A stretch of DNA of 42,743 nt. It comes from DATGFB01 sp032160545 (GTDB taxonomy: Bacteria; Actinomycetota; Actinomycetes; Mycobacteriales; Jatrophihabitantaceae). Within the stretch, counting starts at the first letter, position 1; every line of letters starts with the position of its first letter. A model generated the notes under the pieces. The model did no database searches, was not told the DNA's origin, and saw only the letters and a program-made list of their open reading frames with translations. The stretch spans positions 1 through 42,743 of the forward strand of contig JAVHVN010000088.1 in NCBI GenBank assembly GCA_032160545.1, read 5' to 3'. Position numbers and translations under genes: made by a program. Below are positions 1 through 7,331 of the stretch, piece after piece.

Positions 1-645
1 GTGCAGCACGCGGGCGAGCCGGATCGCCTCGGCGGTCAGCTCGCCGCGGATCGGGACGTCACCGCCGCTCGCGGTGTAGCCCTCGTTGAACATCAGGTAG
101 AGCACCTGCAGCACCACGGCGAGGCGGACCGGCAGTTCGTCGTGCGCCGGTAACCCGAAGCGCGCCCCGGCCCGCTGAACAGCTTGCCGCGCCCGGCTGA
201 TGCGCTGCCCCATCTTGGTCTCGGGCACGAGGAACGCCGCGGCGATCTCTGCGGTCGTCAGCCCGCCGACGGCGCGCAGCGTGAGCGCGAGTTGCGACGG
301 CGGAGTGAGGGCCGGGTGGCAGCACATGAACAGCAGGGCCAGCGTGTCGTCGGTCTGCGCGGCCGGGCCGCCGGCCCGGCCGTCCAGCGCGACCGCGGTC
401 GCCTCGCGGCGCTCCCGGGCGATCTCGCTGCGCCAGATGTCCAGAAGCCGGCGGGAGGCGACGGTGATCAGCCACCCGCGCGGGTTGGCCGGCACCCCGT
501 CGGACGGCCATTGGGTGGCCGCCGCGAGCAGCGCCTCCTGCGTGGCGTCCTCGCACGCCTCGAACTGCCCGTGCTTGCGTACGAGCGCGCCGAGGACCTG
601 CGGCGCGAGCTCGCGCAGCAGGTCCTCGATCGTCGCGGCAGACAC
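1..645 (-). CDS. ECF42-type RNA polymerase sigma factor (C-terminus beyond left edge)
   Basis: Reading leftward from a GTG at 645, 215 codons are open to the window edge, so the C-terminus is missing. Residues 1-80 read as sigma region 2 (EDATQEALLAAATQWP, then PRGWLITVASRRLLDIWRSE). Residues about 105-160 read as region 4 (LALTLRAVGGLTTAEIAAAF, VPETKMGQRISRAR). The part after region 4 (VLQVLYLMFNEGYTAS) is typical of the DUF6596/ECF42 extension, a long helical C-terminal domain in place of an anti-sigma partner. The GTG abuts the TGA of the preceding DGPF/YCII gene with no gap, so the pair is translationally coupled. Sigma factor next to a DGPF protein is the defining context of ECF42. The role is transcription initiation in the cytoplasm; the signal sensed is unknown. 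Confidence 0.9.
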   Translation of the reverse strand, partial: MSAATIEDLLRELAPQVLGALVRKHGQFEACEDATQEALLAAATQWPSDGVPANPRGWLITVASRRLLDIWRSEIARERREATAVALDGRAGGPAAQTDDTLALLFMCCHPALTPPSQLALTLRAVGGLTTAEIAAAFLVPETKMGQRISRARQAVQRAGARFGLPAHDELPVRLAVVLQVLYLMFNEGYTASGGDVPIRGELTAEAIRLARVLH

Positions 646-999
646 TCAGACCTCGGGTGGACCTTCGGCCACCGCACGCACCTCGACGACGTCCGAGTAC
701 TTGACGATCCGGCCGGTGATGTCGAGCAGCCGTTCCTCGGAGTCGACGTCGAGCACCCAGTAGCCGATCACCGACTCCTTCGCCTCCGCGTAGGGGCCGT
801 CGCTGAACACCGGGACACCGTCGCGCAGCCGCACGGTGCGCGACTCGTCGGTCAGCCCGCGCGCCTCGACCAGCTCGCCCCGGTCGTCGAGCTCCTGGTT
901 CAGGCCCTGCATGAACGCGATCATCTCGCGGATCCACTCAGGCGACTGGACCTCGGTCATCTCGCCGGCAGTGCCGAACATCAGAACCATGTACTTCAT
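646..999 (-). CDS. YCII/DGPF-domain protein
   Basis: 117 residues from ATG 999, preceded by a good ribosome site (gaggag). The protein begins MKYMVLMFG and contains SDGPYAEAKE, the signature that names DGPF proteins, followed by GYWVLDVDSEE. This is a full-length single-domain ferredoxin-like fold of the YCII family. DGPF proteins are the usual partners and regulatory targets of ECF42 sigma factors. Their biochemical role is unknown, and no catalytic role can be claimed here. An upstream start would add 27 Arg-rich residues overlapping the probable promoter, so ATG 999 is preferred. The sigma gene begins on the base after its stop codon. Confidence 0.9.
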   Translation of the reverse strand: MKYMVLMFGTAGEMTEVQSPEWIREMIAFMQGLNQELDDRGELVEARGLTDESRTVRLRDGVPVFSDGPYAEAKESVIGYWVLDVDSEERLLDITGRIVKYSDVVEVRAVAEGPPEV

Positions 1000-1052
1000 C
1001 GCGTCTCTCCTCGTGTCGTGGCGGGCCCGCCTCCGGGCGCCTACACAACACA

Positions 1053-1079
1053 GTCGGAGCCGCGGCGTCCATCTCGACA
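1053..1079 (-). promoter_or_regulatory. Probable ECF42 autoregulated promoter
   Basis: Read on the minus strand: TGTCGA (1079-1074), a 17-base spacer, then CGAC (1056-1053), 53 bases before the ATG of the DGPF gene. From memory, ECF42 promoters carry TGTCGA at -35 and CGA/TC at -10, so this site fits the sigma factor encoded by the same operon. The gap between the ltp2 stop (1091) and the DGPF gene holds nothing else. Confidence 0.6.
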
Positions 1080-1090
1080 TGCCATCGCAA

Positions 1091-2260
1091 TCAGGCTGTC
1101 AGCACCAGGCCCGAGGTCGGGACGCCGGTTCCGGCGGTCACGAGGACGTGCTCGACATCGCCCACTTGGTTGACCGAGCTGCCGCGCAGCTGCCGCACGC
1201 CCTCGGCGATGCCGTTCATGCCGTGGATGTAGGCCTCCCCCAGCTGCCCGCCGTGGGTGTTGATCGGCAGCCGGCCGCCGATCTCGATGGCACCGTCGGC
1301 GATGAAGTGGCGCGCCTCGCCGCGCGGGCAGAAGCCCAGTTCCTCCAGCTGGATGAGCACGAACGGCGTGAAGTGGTCGTAGAGGATCGCCACCTGCACG
1401 TCCTCGGGCCCGATTCCGGCCTGCGCCCAGAGCTGCCGGCCCACCAGCCCGATCTCCGGCAGGCCGGTGACGGTATCGCGGTAGTAGCTGGTCATGACGA
1501 ACTGGTCCGTGCCGCTGCCCTGTGCCGCACCGGAGATCACGGCGGGTCGCTGGGCGAGGTCGCGGGCCCGCTCGGCCGACGTGACGACGATCGCCACGCC
1601 GCCGTCGCTCTCCTGGCAGCAGTCGAGCAGGTGCAGCGGCTCGGCGATCCATCGCGAGTTCTGGTGGTCCGCGAGGGTGATCGGCTTGCCGTGGAAGAAC
1701 GCGTTCGGGTTGTTCGCCGCGTGCCGGCGGTCGGCGACCGCGACCCGCCCGAAGTCCTCGCTCGTCGCTCCGTACACGTGCATGTACCGGCGCGCAACCA
1801 TCGCGACGTTCGCGGCCGGTGTGCCCAGGCCCATCGGGTACGACCAGCTCGCGTCCACGCCGGCGGACGTCGGCCGTGCCGCCAGCTCGGTCGAGAACTG
1901 GCCGAACCGGTGCCCTGAGCGCTCGTTGAACGCGCGGTAGCAGACGACCACCTCGGCGATGCCGGTGGCGACCGCCAGCGCCGCCTGCTGGACCGTCGCC
2001 GCGGCGGCCCCGCCCCCGTAGCCGATCTGGCTGAAGAAGCGCAGTTCTGGGATGCCGACCTCGCGCGCGACGGCGATCTCGCTGTTGGTGTCCATCGTGA
2101 ACGTGACCAGGCCGTCGACGTCGGACGGCCGCAGGCCCGCATCGTCGAGCGCGGCGCGCACGCACTCGGCGGCCAGTCGCAGTTCGCTGCGCCCCGAATC
2201 CTTCGAGAACTCCGTCGCCCCGATGCCCGCGATCGCCGCCCGCCCCGACAGCCCGCTCAT
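1091..2260 (-). CDS. ltp2: Ltp2-type thiolase-fold aldolase, steroid side-chain degradation
   Basis: 389 residues from ATG 2260, whose first bases overlap the TGA of chsH1. It is a thiolase-fold lipid-transfer protein (AIAGIGATEFSK start, DDAGLRPSDVDGLVTFTMD, C-terminal INTHGGQLGEAYIHGMNGI). Where a thiolase carries its nucleophilic cysteine this protein reads FFSQIGYGGGAAAATV, so the usual Cys is missing. That is expected for Ltp2, which cleaves 17-hydroxy-pregnene-carboxyl-CoA by retro-aldol chemistry to a 17-keto steroid and propionyl-CoA, in complex with the DUF35 domain of ChsH2. It is the last gene of a five-gene operon in the mycobacterial igr order, which supports the call beyond the family level. 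The substrate is inferred from synteny, not shown. Confidence 0.88.
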   Translation of the reverse strand: MSGLSGRAAIAGIGATEFSKDSGRSELRLAAECVRAALDDAGLRPSDVDGLVTFTMDTNSEIAVAREVGIPELRFFSQIGYGGGAAAATVQQAALAVATGIAEVVVCYRAFNERSGHRFGQFSTELAARPTSAGVDASWSYPMGLGTPAANVAMVARRYMHVYGATSEDFGRVAVADRRHAANNPNAFFHGKPITLADHQNSRWIAEPLHLLDCCQESDGGVAIVVTSAERARDLAQRPAVISGAAQGSGTDQFVMTSYYRDTVTGLPEIGLVGRQLWAQAGIGPEDVQVAILYDHFTPFVLIQLEELGFCPRGEARHFIADGAIEIGGRLPINTHGGQLGEAYIHGMNGIAEGVRQLRGSSVNQVGDVEHVLVTAGTGVPTSGLVLTA

Positions 2261-2658
2261 GCGGCACCACCGGGGAGGCGGAGGCGCACGGTCCCGGTGA
2301 CGTGATCGCCCAGCCGGCCACGTCCCAGGACCGACACGGTCACCTCGCAGCCGGAGCGCGCCACCACCTCGCCGCTGAACACGAGCGTGTCGTACGCGTA
2401 GCACGGGACTCCGAGCCGGATCTTGATCTCGCGGACAAGGGCAGCGGGGCCCGCCCAGTCGGTGACGTAGCGCTGCACGAGCCCGGTGTCGGTCAGGATG
2501 TTCAAGAAGATGTCCCGGGAACCGCGCTGCACCGCCGAGTCGCGGTCGTGGTGCACGTCCTGGAAGTCGCGGGTCGCGATCGCCGTGCTCACGACGAAGG
2601 TGGGGGTGGCCTCGACGCGCAGCTCGGGCAGCGCCGTGCCGATCTCGGGCGCGGTCAT
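2257..2658 (-). CDS. chsH1: MaoC-like enoyl-CoA hydratase small subunit ChsH1
   Basis: 133 residues, close to the length of mycobacterial ChsH1. It is a single hotdog domain with the hydratase motif near D31 and H36 (ATRDFQDVHHD), the Dx4H dyad of MaoC enzymes. ATG 2658 overlaps the TGA of chsH2 (ATGA), and its own stop overlaps the start of ltp2. In mycobacteria ChsH1 pairs with ChsH2 to hydrate the steroid enoyl-CoA made by ChsE1-ChsE2, with ChsH1 supplying the catalytic residues. Its position between chsH2 and ltp2 supports the same role here. Confidence 0.87.
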   Translation of the reverse strand: MTAPEIGTALPELRVEATPTFVVSTAIATRDFQDVHHDRDSAVQRGSRDIFLNILTDTGLVQRYVTDWAGPAALVREIKIRLGVPCYAYDTLVFSGEVVARSGCEVTVSVLGRGRLGDHVTGTVRLRLPGGAA

Positions 2659-3593
2659 CGGCTCGGGCGCCAGTTCGGCAGCGACAGCTCGTCGTCGATG
2701 CGGGTGAGCGCCAGCTCGACCGGCATGCCGACGGTCACCTCGGCCGGGTCGACCTCGAGCAGCTCGCCGAGCATCCGCACGCCCTCCTCGAGTTCGACCA
2801 GTGCCACCACGAACGGCAGCGTCTTGCCGGGCACCTGCGGGTGGTGATGAACGACGTAGCTGTAGACCTCGCCGCGCCCGCGCGCCACGACGTACTCGGT
2901 CTTGGCAGCACCACAGCTCGGGCACATCGGTCCGGGCGGGTGCCTCAGCGCGCCGCATTCCGGGCAGCGCTGCACGCGCAGCTCGCCGGCCGCGGTGCCC
3001 TCCCAGAAGAACGCGGTGTCCGGGCTGATCGCCGGCCGTACGACCCGTGCGGGCGGGGCCGGTTCGGGCTTCGCCTCGGGCGGGCGGAACTTCAGGACGC
3101 GGAACATCATCTCGGCGACCGCCTCCTCGCCCACCCACCAGGTGTTGCGCGTGGTGACGAAGTACCCCTCGCCGAGGCCGGTCGTCTTGGGTCCGACCAC
3201 GTCCTCCAGCCGCGTCGTGATCGAGACGTGCTCGCCGGGATGCAGGTAGCGGTGGTAGGCCTGCTCGCAGTTCGTCGCGACCACCGAGGTGTATCCGGCG
3301 TCGTCCATCACCGCCATCATCAGCCCGAGCGGGTCGTCGGCCGAGCGCTGTCCGTGCAGGCCGCCCATCGTCCAGACCTGGATCATCGCCGGCGGGGCCA
3401 CCGTGCCGTCGTGACCGGCCGCGCGGGCCGCGGCGTCGTCGAGGTAGACCGGGTTGGCGTCGCCGAGGGCCTCGACCCAGTTGTTGATCATGGGCTGGTT
3501 CACCGCGTCGCGGGCCGGGCGCGGTGTGCTGTCGCCGGCGGCACGGATCTCCTCGACGCGGGCCGAGATCGCCTGCGTCAGGTATTCCGTCAT
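2655..3593 (-). CDS. chsH2: ChsH2: MaoC-like domain fused to DUF35 zinc-ribbon/OB domain
   Basis: 312 residues, matching mycobacterial ChsH2. Residues about 1-165 are a MaoC-like hotdog (MINNWVEALGDANPVY, PPAMIQVWTM) without a clear catalytic Dx4H pair, as expected of the non-catalytic half. Residues about 190-312 are DUF35: a zinc ribbon with CPEC and CPSC pairs (RVQRCPECGALRHPPGPMC), then an OB fold (GRGEVYSYVVHHHP). The hotdog half makes the hydratase with ChsH1, and the DUF35 half binds Ltp2, channelling the product to the aldolase. ATG 3593 overlaps the fadE29 stop by 4 bases and the stop overlaps the chsH1 start, so the genes are tightly coupled. Confidence 0.88.
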   Translation of the reverse strand: MTEYLTQAISARVEEIRAAGDSTPRPARDAVNQPMINNWVEALGDANPVYLDDAAARAAGHDGTVAPPAMIQVWTMGGLHGQRSADDPLGLMMAVMDDAGYTSVVATNCEQAYHRYLHPGEHVSITTRLEDVVGPKTTGLGEGYFVTTRNTWWVGEEAVAEMMFRVLKFRPPEAKPEPAPPARVVRPAISPDTAFFWEGTAAGELRVQRCPECGALRHPPGPMCPSCGAAKTEYVVARGRGEVYSYVVHHHPQVPGKTLPFVVALVELEEGVRMLGELLEVDPAEVTVGMPVELALTRIDDELSLPNWRPSR

Positions 3594-4774
3594 CTCGGCA
3601 CCCGCGGCAGGCCGAGGCCGAACGTCGCGATCAGCTCCCGCTGCACCTCGTTGACCCCGCCCCCGAACGTGAGCACCAGGCTGCGCTTCGCCTGGACGTC
3701 CAGCCAGTGCAGCAGCTCGCCGGTCTGCTCGTCGGCCGGGTCGCCGTGCCGGCCGACCACCTCCTCGAGCAGCCGGAACACCCGCTGGGCCCGTTCGGAG
3801 GCGAACACCTTGGTGGCCGACGCGTCGGCGACGGCGACCTCGTCCGCGGACCGCGAGGCGACCTGCCAGTTGAGCAGCTCGTTGATCCGGCAGATCGCGT
3901 GCGTCTCGGCGAGGGCCCGGGCGACGTCCGGTTCGTCGGCGGGGCGGCGAGCGTCCGCACCGGGACGCGCCGCCCATTCGCGGACCCGCTCGTACAGCCC
4001 GGCGATGCGGCCGGCCGGGCCGAGCATGACCCGCTCGTGGTTGAGCTGTGTCGTGATCAGCCGCCAGCCCTCGTTCTCCTCGCCGACCCGCATGCTCACC
4101 GGCACCCGGACGTCCGCGTAGTAGGTGGTGTTGATGTGGTGGGCGCCGTCGGCGGTGATGGTGGGCGTCCACGAGAAGCCGGGGTCGCGGGTGTCGACGA
4201 TGAGGATCGAGATGCCGCTGTGCTTCTTGCCGTGCCGCGCGGCGTCAGGGTCAGTGCGCGCAGCGAGCCAGACGTAGTCGGCGTCGTGCCCGCCGGTCGT
4301 GAACACCTTCTGGCCGTTCACGACGTAGTGGTCCCCTTCCCTGCTGCGCACCGCGGACGTCCGCAGGTTGGCCAGGTCCGTGCCCGCGTCCGGCTCGGTG
4401 TAGCCGATGGCGAAGTGCAGGTCGCCGGCGAGGATCCTGGGCAGGAAGAAGTCCTTCTGCTCCTGCGTCCCGTAGGCCTGCAGTACCGGCCCGACGGTCT
4501 GCAAGGTCACGTAGGGCAGCGGCACGTCGCGGCGGGACGCCTCGTTGACGAAGATCGTCTGCTCGACCTCGCCGAAGCCGCGGCCGCCGTACCCGGTCGG
4601 CCAGCCGACGCCGAGCCAGCCGTCACGACCCATCCGCTTCACCACGTCGCGGTACAGCTCGCCGTGCCGCTGCACCAGCATCGAGCGTGCCTGCTCGGGT
4701 GGGACCAGGTCGCGGAAGTACCGCCGCAGCTCCTCCTGAAGTGCACGCTGGTCGTCCGTCAGTTCGATGTGCAC
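3590..4774 (-). CDS. fadE29: Acyl-CoA dehydrogenase FadE29 (ChsE2), steroid side chain
   Basis: 394 residues from GTG 4774 (HIELTDDQRALQEELRRYF), a start that overlaps the end of fadE28 by 16 bases. It is a complete acyl-CoA dehydrogenase: helical N-terminal domain, FAD/substrate middle domain (FAIGYTEPDAGTDLANLRT, VNGQKVFTTG) and C-terminal helices (FGGGVNEVQRELIATFGLGL). ChsE2 pairs with ChsE1 in an alpha2-beta2 flavoenzyme that desaturates the three-carbon steroid side-chain CoA thioester. Gene order fadE28-fadE29-chsH2-chsH1-ltp2 supports the specific name. An earlier start would only add Arg-rich shadow sequence. Confidence 0.88.
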   Translation of the reverse strand: MHIELTDDQRALQEELRRYFRDLVPPEQARSMLVQRHGELYRDVVKRMGRDGWLGVGWPTGYGGRGFGEVEQTIFVNEASRRDVPLPYVTLQTVGPVLQAYGTQEQKDFFLPRILAGDLHFAIGYTEPDAGTDLANLRTSAVRSREGDHYVVNGQKVFTTGGHDADYVWLAARTDPDAARHGKKHSGISILIVDTRDPGFSWTPTITADGAHHINTTYYADVRVPVSMRVGEENEGWRLITTQLNHERVMLGPAGRIAGLYERVREWAARPGADARRPADEPDVARALAETHAICRINELLNWQVASRSADEVAVADASATKVFASERAQRVFRLLEEVVGRHGDPADEQTGELLHWLDVQAKRSLVLTFGGGVNEVQRELIATFGLGLPRVPR

Positions 4775-5826
4775 GCGGCTGCCATCCGGTCGAGGCGGTA
4801 GGCGGCGCCGCCGACGAAGCGGGCCAGGTCCTTGCCGTGGGAGTAGTAACGGTGCAGCGGATAGGTGATGTCGACGCCGAGACCCCCGTGCAGGTGATGG
4901 CAGGTCTGCAGCGCCCGGGGCAGCTCCTCCGCGAGCCACCAGGCGGCCACGTCGAGGTCGTCGTCGGCGCAGAGCCCCTCTGCGAGGCGCCAGTTCGCCG
5001 AGACCGCGGCGAGGGCCACGGTGCGCGCCACGATGTAGACGTCGGCGACCTGTCCGGCAACGGCCTGGAACGCGGCGAGCGGGCGGCCGAACTGCTCGCG
5101 CGTCTTGACGTGCGCCGCGGTGAGCGCCAGCGCACCGGCCATCACCCCGTCGGCCACCGCGATGGCGCCGGCCAGCGCGAACCGCTCCACCGACCGCGCG
5201 TCGTGCGTCAGCAGCGCGTCCGGATCGGCGCGCACGTCGTCGAGCCGCACGGTGTACTCGGGTGCGTGCGCGGAGGCCGGCGTGCGCGTCAGCGTCATGC
5301 CGGGGGCGCCCGGGTCGAGCACGAACACCCCGGCGTCGCTCGTGACGAGGATCCGGTGTGCCTGCGCGGCGTACGGCACGCCGACGGCGGTGCCGGTCAG
5401 GACGTGCCCGGTCCCGTCCGGACGCGCGTGCGGGACCGTCCCCGACGGCCCGCGCAGCGCGCCGGTGAGGATGCGCCCGTCCGCGACCTCGGGCAGCAGC
5501 GCCTGCTGCTGTTCGGGGCTGCCGAGTGCCGCGACCGGCAGCACACCGAGGGACAGCGTCGCCAAGGCGGGGATCGGCAGGGTCTGCCGGCCCACCTCGG
5601 CGAGCACCGCATGGACCTCGACCGGCCCGAAGCCTTCCCCGCCGCAGGCCTGGGGCAGTGCGAGGGCCAGCAGACCGGCCTGCGCCATCGACTTCCAGAG
5701 CATCTGGTCGTAACCCCCCGCCGCGGCGAGGGCCTGTTCGACGCGGCCGTGGTCGGCGTCGTGGCGCAGCACGGTCGCGGCCAGTTCGGCCACGGCCTGC
5801 TGCGTCTCGTCGAGCGTGAAATCCAC
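4759..5826 (-). CDS. fadE28: Acyl-CoA dehydrogenase FadE28 (ChsE1), steroid side chain
   Basis: 355 residues from GTG 5826 (DFTLDETQQAVAELAATVL) with an aggggag ribosome site. It is a short acyl-CoA dehydrogenase with the degenerate middle domain typical of the partner subunit. The C-terminus is very close to what I recall of mycobacterial FadE28: CHHLHGGLGVDITYPLHRYY, followed by KDLARFVGG. FadE28 and FadE29 form one heterotetrameric FAD enzyme. It is the first gene of the igr-like operon; the cyp125 gene that heads the mycobacterial operon is not here. A perfect KstR operator lies 20 bases upstream of the start, so the operon is expected to be induced when KstR binds a steroid-CoA intermediate. 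Confidence 0.9.
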   Translation of the reverse strand: MDFTLDETQQAVAELAATVLRHDADHGRVEQALAAAGGYDQMLWKSMAQAGLLALALPQACGGEGFGPVEVHAVLAEVGRQTLPIPALATLSLGVLPVAALGSPEQQQALLPEVADGRILTGALRGPSGTVPHARPDGTGHVLTGTAVGVPYAAQAHRILVTSDAGVFVLDPGAPGMTLTRTPASAHAPEYTVRLDDVRADPDALLTHDARSVERFALAGAIAVADGVMAGALALTAAHVKTREQFGRPLAAFQAVAGQVADVYIVARTVALAAVSANWRLAEGLCADDDLDVAAWWLAEELPRALQTCHHLHGGLGVDITYPLHRYYSHGKDLARFVGGAAYRLDRMAAACTSN

Positions 5827-5846
5827 TGGCGCTCCCCTGGCCTGGA

Positions 5847-5860
5847 TAGAACGTGTTCTA
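5847..5860. promoter_or_regulatory. KstR operator in front of fadE28 operon
   Basis: TAGAACGTGTTCTA matches the KstR consensus TnnAACnnGTTnnA at every fixed position and is a near-perfect palindrome. It lies 20 bases before the fadE28 GTG. Its last three bases are also the TAG stop codon of the upstream acyltransferase gene, so operator and coding sequence overlap. It implies a promoter for the igr-like genes independent of the acyltransferase. Confidence 0.88.
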
Positions 5861-7264
5861 GTATCGGGCACGCGCCGGGGCTCGGCAAGCAGTGAGCAAC
5901 TCGTCGAGGGCGACGGGCATCGCGTCGGCGAGCTCCCACAGCTCGGGCGCCAGCTCACGGCAGGCGATGATGCCGATGTCGAGGTGCCCGTCGTTGGACA
6001 GCACGGTGATGTTCAGGCCGGCGCCGTGGAAGACCGGGCCGAAGGGGTAGAAGCCGGTGACCCGGGCACCGAGGAAGTAGATCGGCATGGGCGGCCCCGG
6101 GACGTTCGACACGACCAGGTTGTGCACCACCGGATGGCGGTCGGCCAGGCGCAGCCGCGAGTACACCCGCACGGCGAGGCCGAAGGTGCTGGGTGCGGCG
6201 AACTGCGCCCAGTCCTGCAGCAGCGAGGCGCTCAACGTCTGGTGGTGCTCCTTGGCGATGCGGTTCTGCTCTGCGATGGCGCCGAGGCGCGCGGCCGGGT
6301 CGGCGATGTCGCTCGACAGCGACGAGAACATGCCCGACACCTTGTTCGTGCCGCCGGCCCGCGTCCTGCCGTGCACCGACACCGGCACCATCGCGACGAG
6401 CGAGGTGTCCGGCAGCTCCCCGCGGTCGGCCAGGTAGGTGCGCAGCGCGCCCGAGCACAGGGCGAGGACGACGTCGTTGACGGTGCAGCCGAAGGCGTTC
6501 TTGACGGCTTTCACGAGGGCGAGATCGAGCCGGGTGAACGCCACCGTGCGGTGCCCGGTCACCGTGCCGTTGAAGGAGGTTCGGGGCGCGCTGAACGGCG
6601 CGGGCATCGCCCTGCCGCGGCGCGCCCGCTGTACCCAGCCGGGCAGCACACCGAGGGTCTCCGGCAGGACCCGAACGAGCTTGAGCGGGCGCTTCGCGAC
6701 GCCGACCAACCCGTCGATGACGATGTCTCGGTCGCGCGGTGCGCGTGCCGGTGCCGGATGCCCGGTGTCGACGATCGGCGGCGCCCCCGGCTCGAGGCTG
6801 CACAGGTCCGAGACCAGGTTCGCGCCGCTGATCCCGTCGACGGTGGCGTGGTGCATCTTGGTCATGACCGCGAGCCGGCCGTCGGCGAGTCCCTCGATGA
6901 CCCAGAACTCCCACAGCGGGCGGCTGCGGTCCAGCGGCTGGCCGGCGAGGTCGCCGCACACCTCGGCGAGCTCGCGGGAGCCGCCCGGCGCCGGCACGGT
7001 GATCCGCCGGACGTGATGCTCGATGTCGAACTCGTCGTCGGGCACCCACACCGGGTGATCGACGTTCAGCACCGGGTTGTGCAGCTTGCGCCGGAACGCC
7101 GGGTTGTCCTGCAGCTGGGTGCGCAACGTCTCACGCAGCGTGCCGAAGCGGTACTCGGTGGGCATCGTCGAGGTGTCGAGGACCAGCAGGCCGCAGACGT
7201 GCATCAGGTGCGCGGGCGTCTCGAAGTAGAGGAAGCTCGCATCGAGGCCGCTCAGCCGGTCCAT
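5858..7264 (-). CDS. WS/DGAT-family acyltransferase (wax ester synthase / diacylglycerol acyltransferase)
   Basis: 468 residues from ATG 7264 (MDRLSGLDASFLYFETPAHL, the standard family start). The catalytic HHxxxDG motif is intact at 138-144 (HHATVDG), and the C-terminal half carries NDVVLALCSGALRTYL and NVPGPPMPIYFLGARV. The length is normal. Family members join fatty acyl-CoA to diacylglycerol or a long-chain alcohol at the inner membrane face. The start is only 11 bases from a KstR operator shared with the divergent esterase, leaving little room for a leader. Steroid control is inferred from this site. The acceptor could be glycerol, an alcohol or possibly a sterol; the sequence does not say which. 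Confidence 0.88.
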   Translation of the reverse strand: MDRLSGLDASFLYFETPAHLMHVCGLLVLDTSTMPTEYRFGTLRETLRTQLQDNPAFRRKLHNPVLNVDHPVWVPDDEFDIEHHVRRITVPAPGGSRELAEVCGDLAGQPLDRSRPLWEFWVIEGLADGRLAVMTKMHHATVDGISGANLVSDLCSLEPGAPPIVDTGHPAPARAPRDRDIVIDGLVGVAKRPLKLVRVLPETLGVLPGWVQRARRGRAMPAPFSAPRTSFNGTVTGHRTVAFTRLDLALVKAVKNAFGCTVNDVVLALCSGALRTYLADRGELPDTSLVAMVPVSVHGRTRAGGTNKVSGMFSSLSSDIADPAARLGAIAEQNRIAKEHHQTLSASLLQDWAQFAAPSTFGLAVRVYSRLRLADRHPVVHNLVVSNVPGPPMPIYFLGARVTGFYPFGPVFHGAGLNITVLSNDGHLDIGIIACRELAPELWELADAMPVALDELLTACRAPARARY

Positions 7265-7275
7265 GGCAGTTATGG

Positions 7276-7289
7276 TAGAACGCGTTCTA
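7276..7289. promoter_or_regulatory. KstR operator between WS/DGAT and LipC-like genes
   Basis: TAGAACGCGTTCTA is a perfect 14-base palindrome and a full match to TnnAACnnGTTnnA. It sits in the 67-base gap between two divergent genes and lies so close to both starts that it probably overlaps both promoters. Confidence 0.88.
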
Positions 7290-7331
7290 GTTTGGGCCAA
7301 TTCCAGGCGATGACGGTGCGGAGAGGACGGC

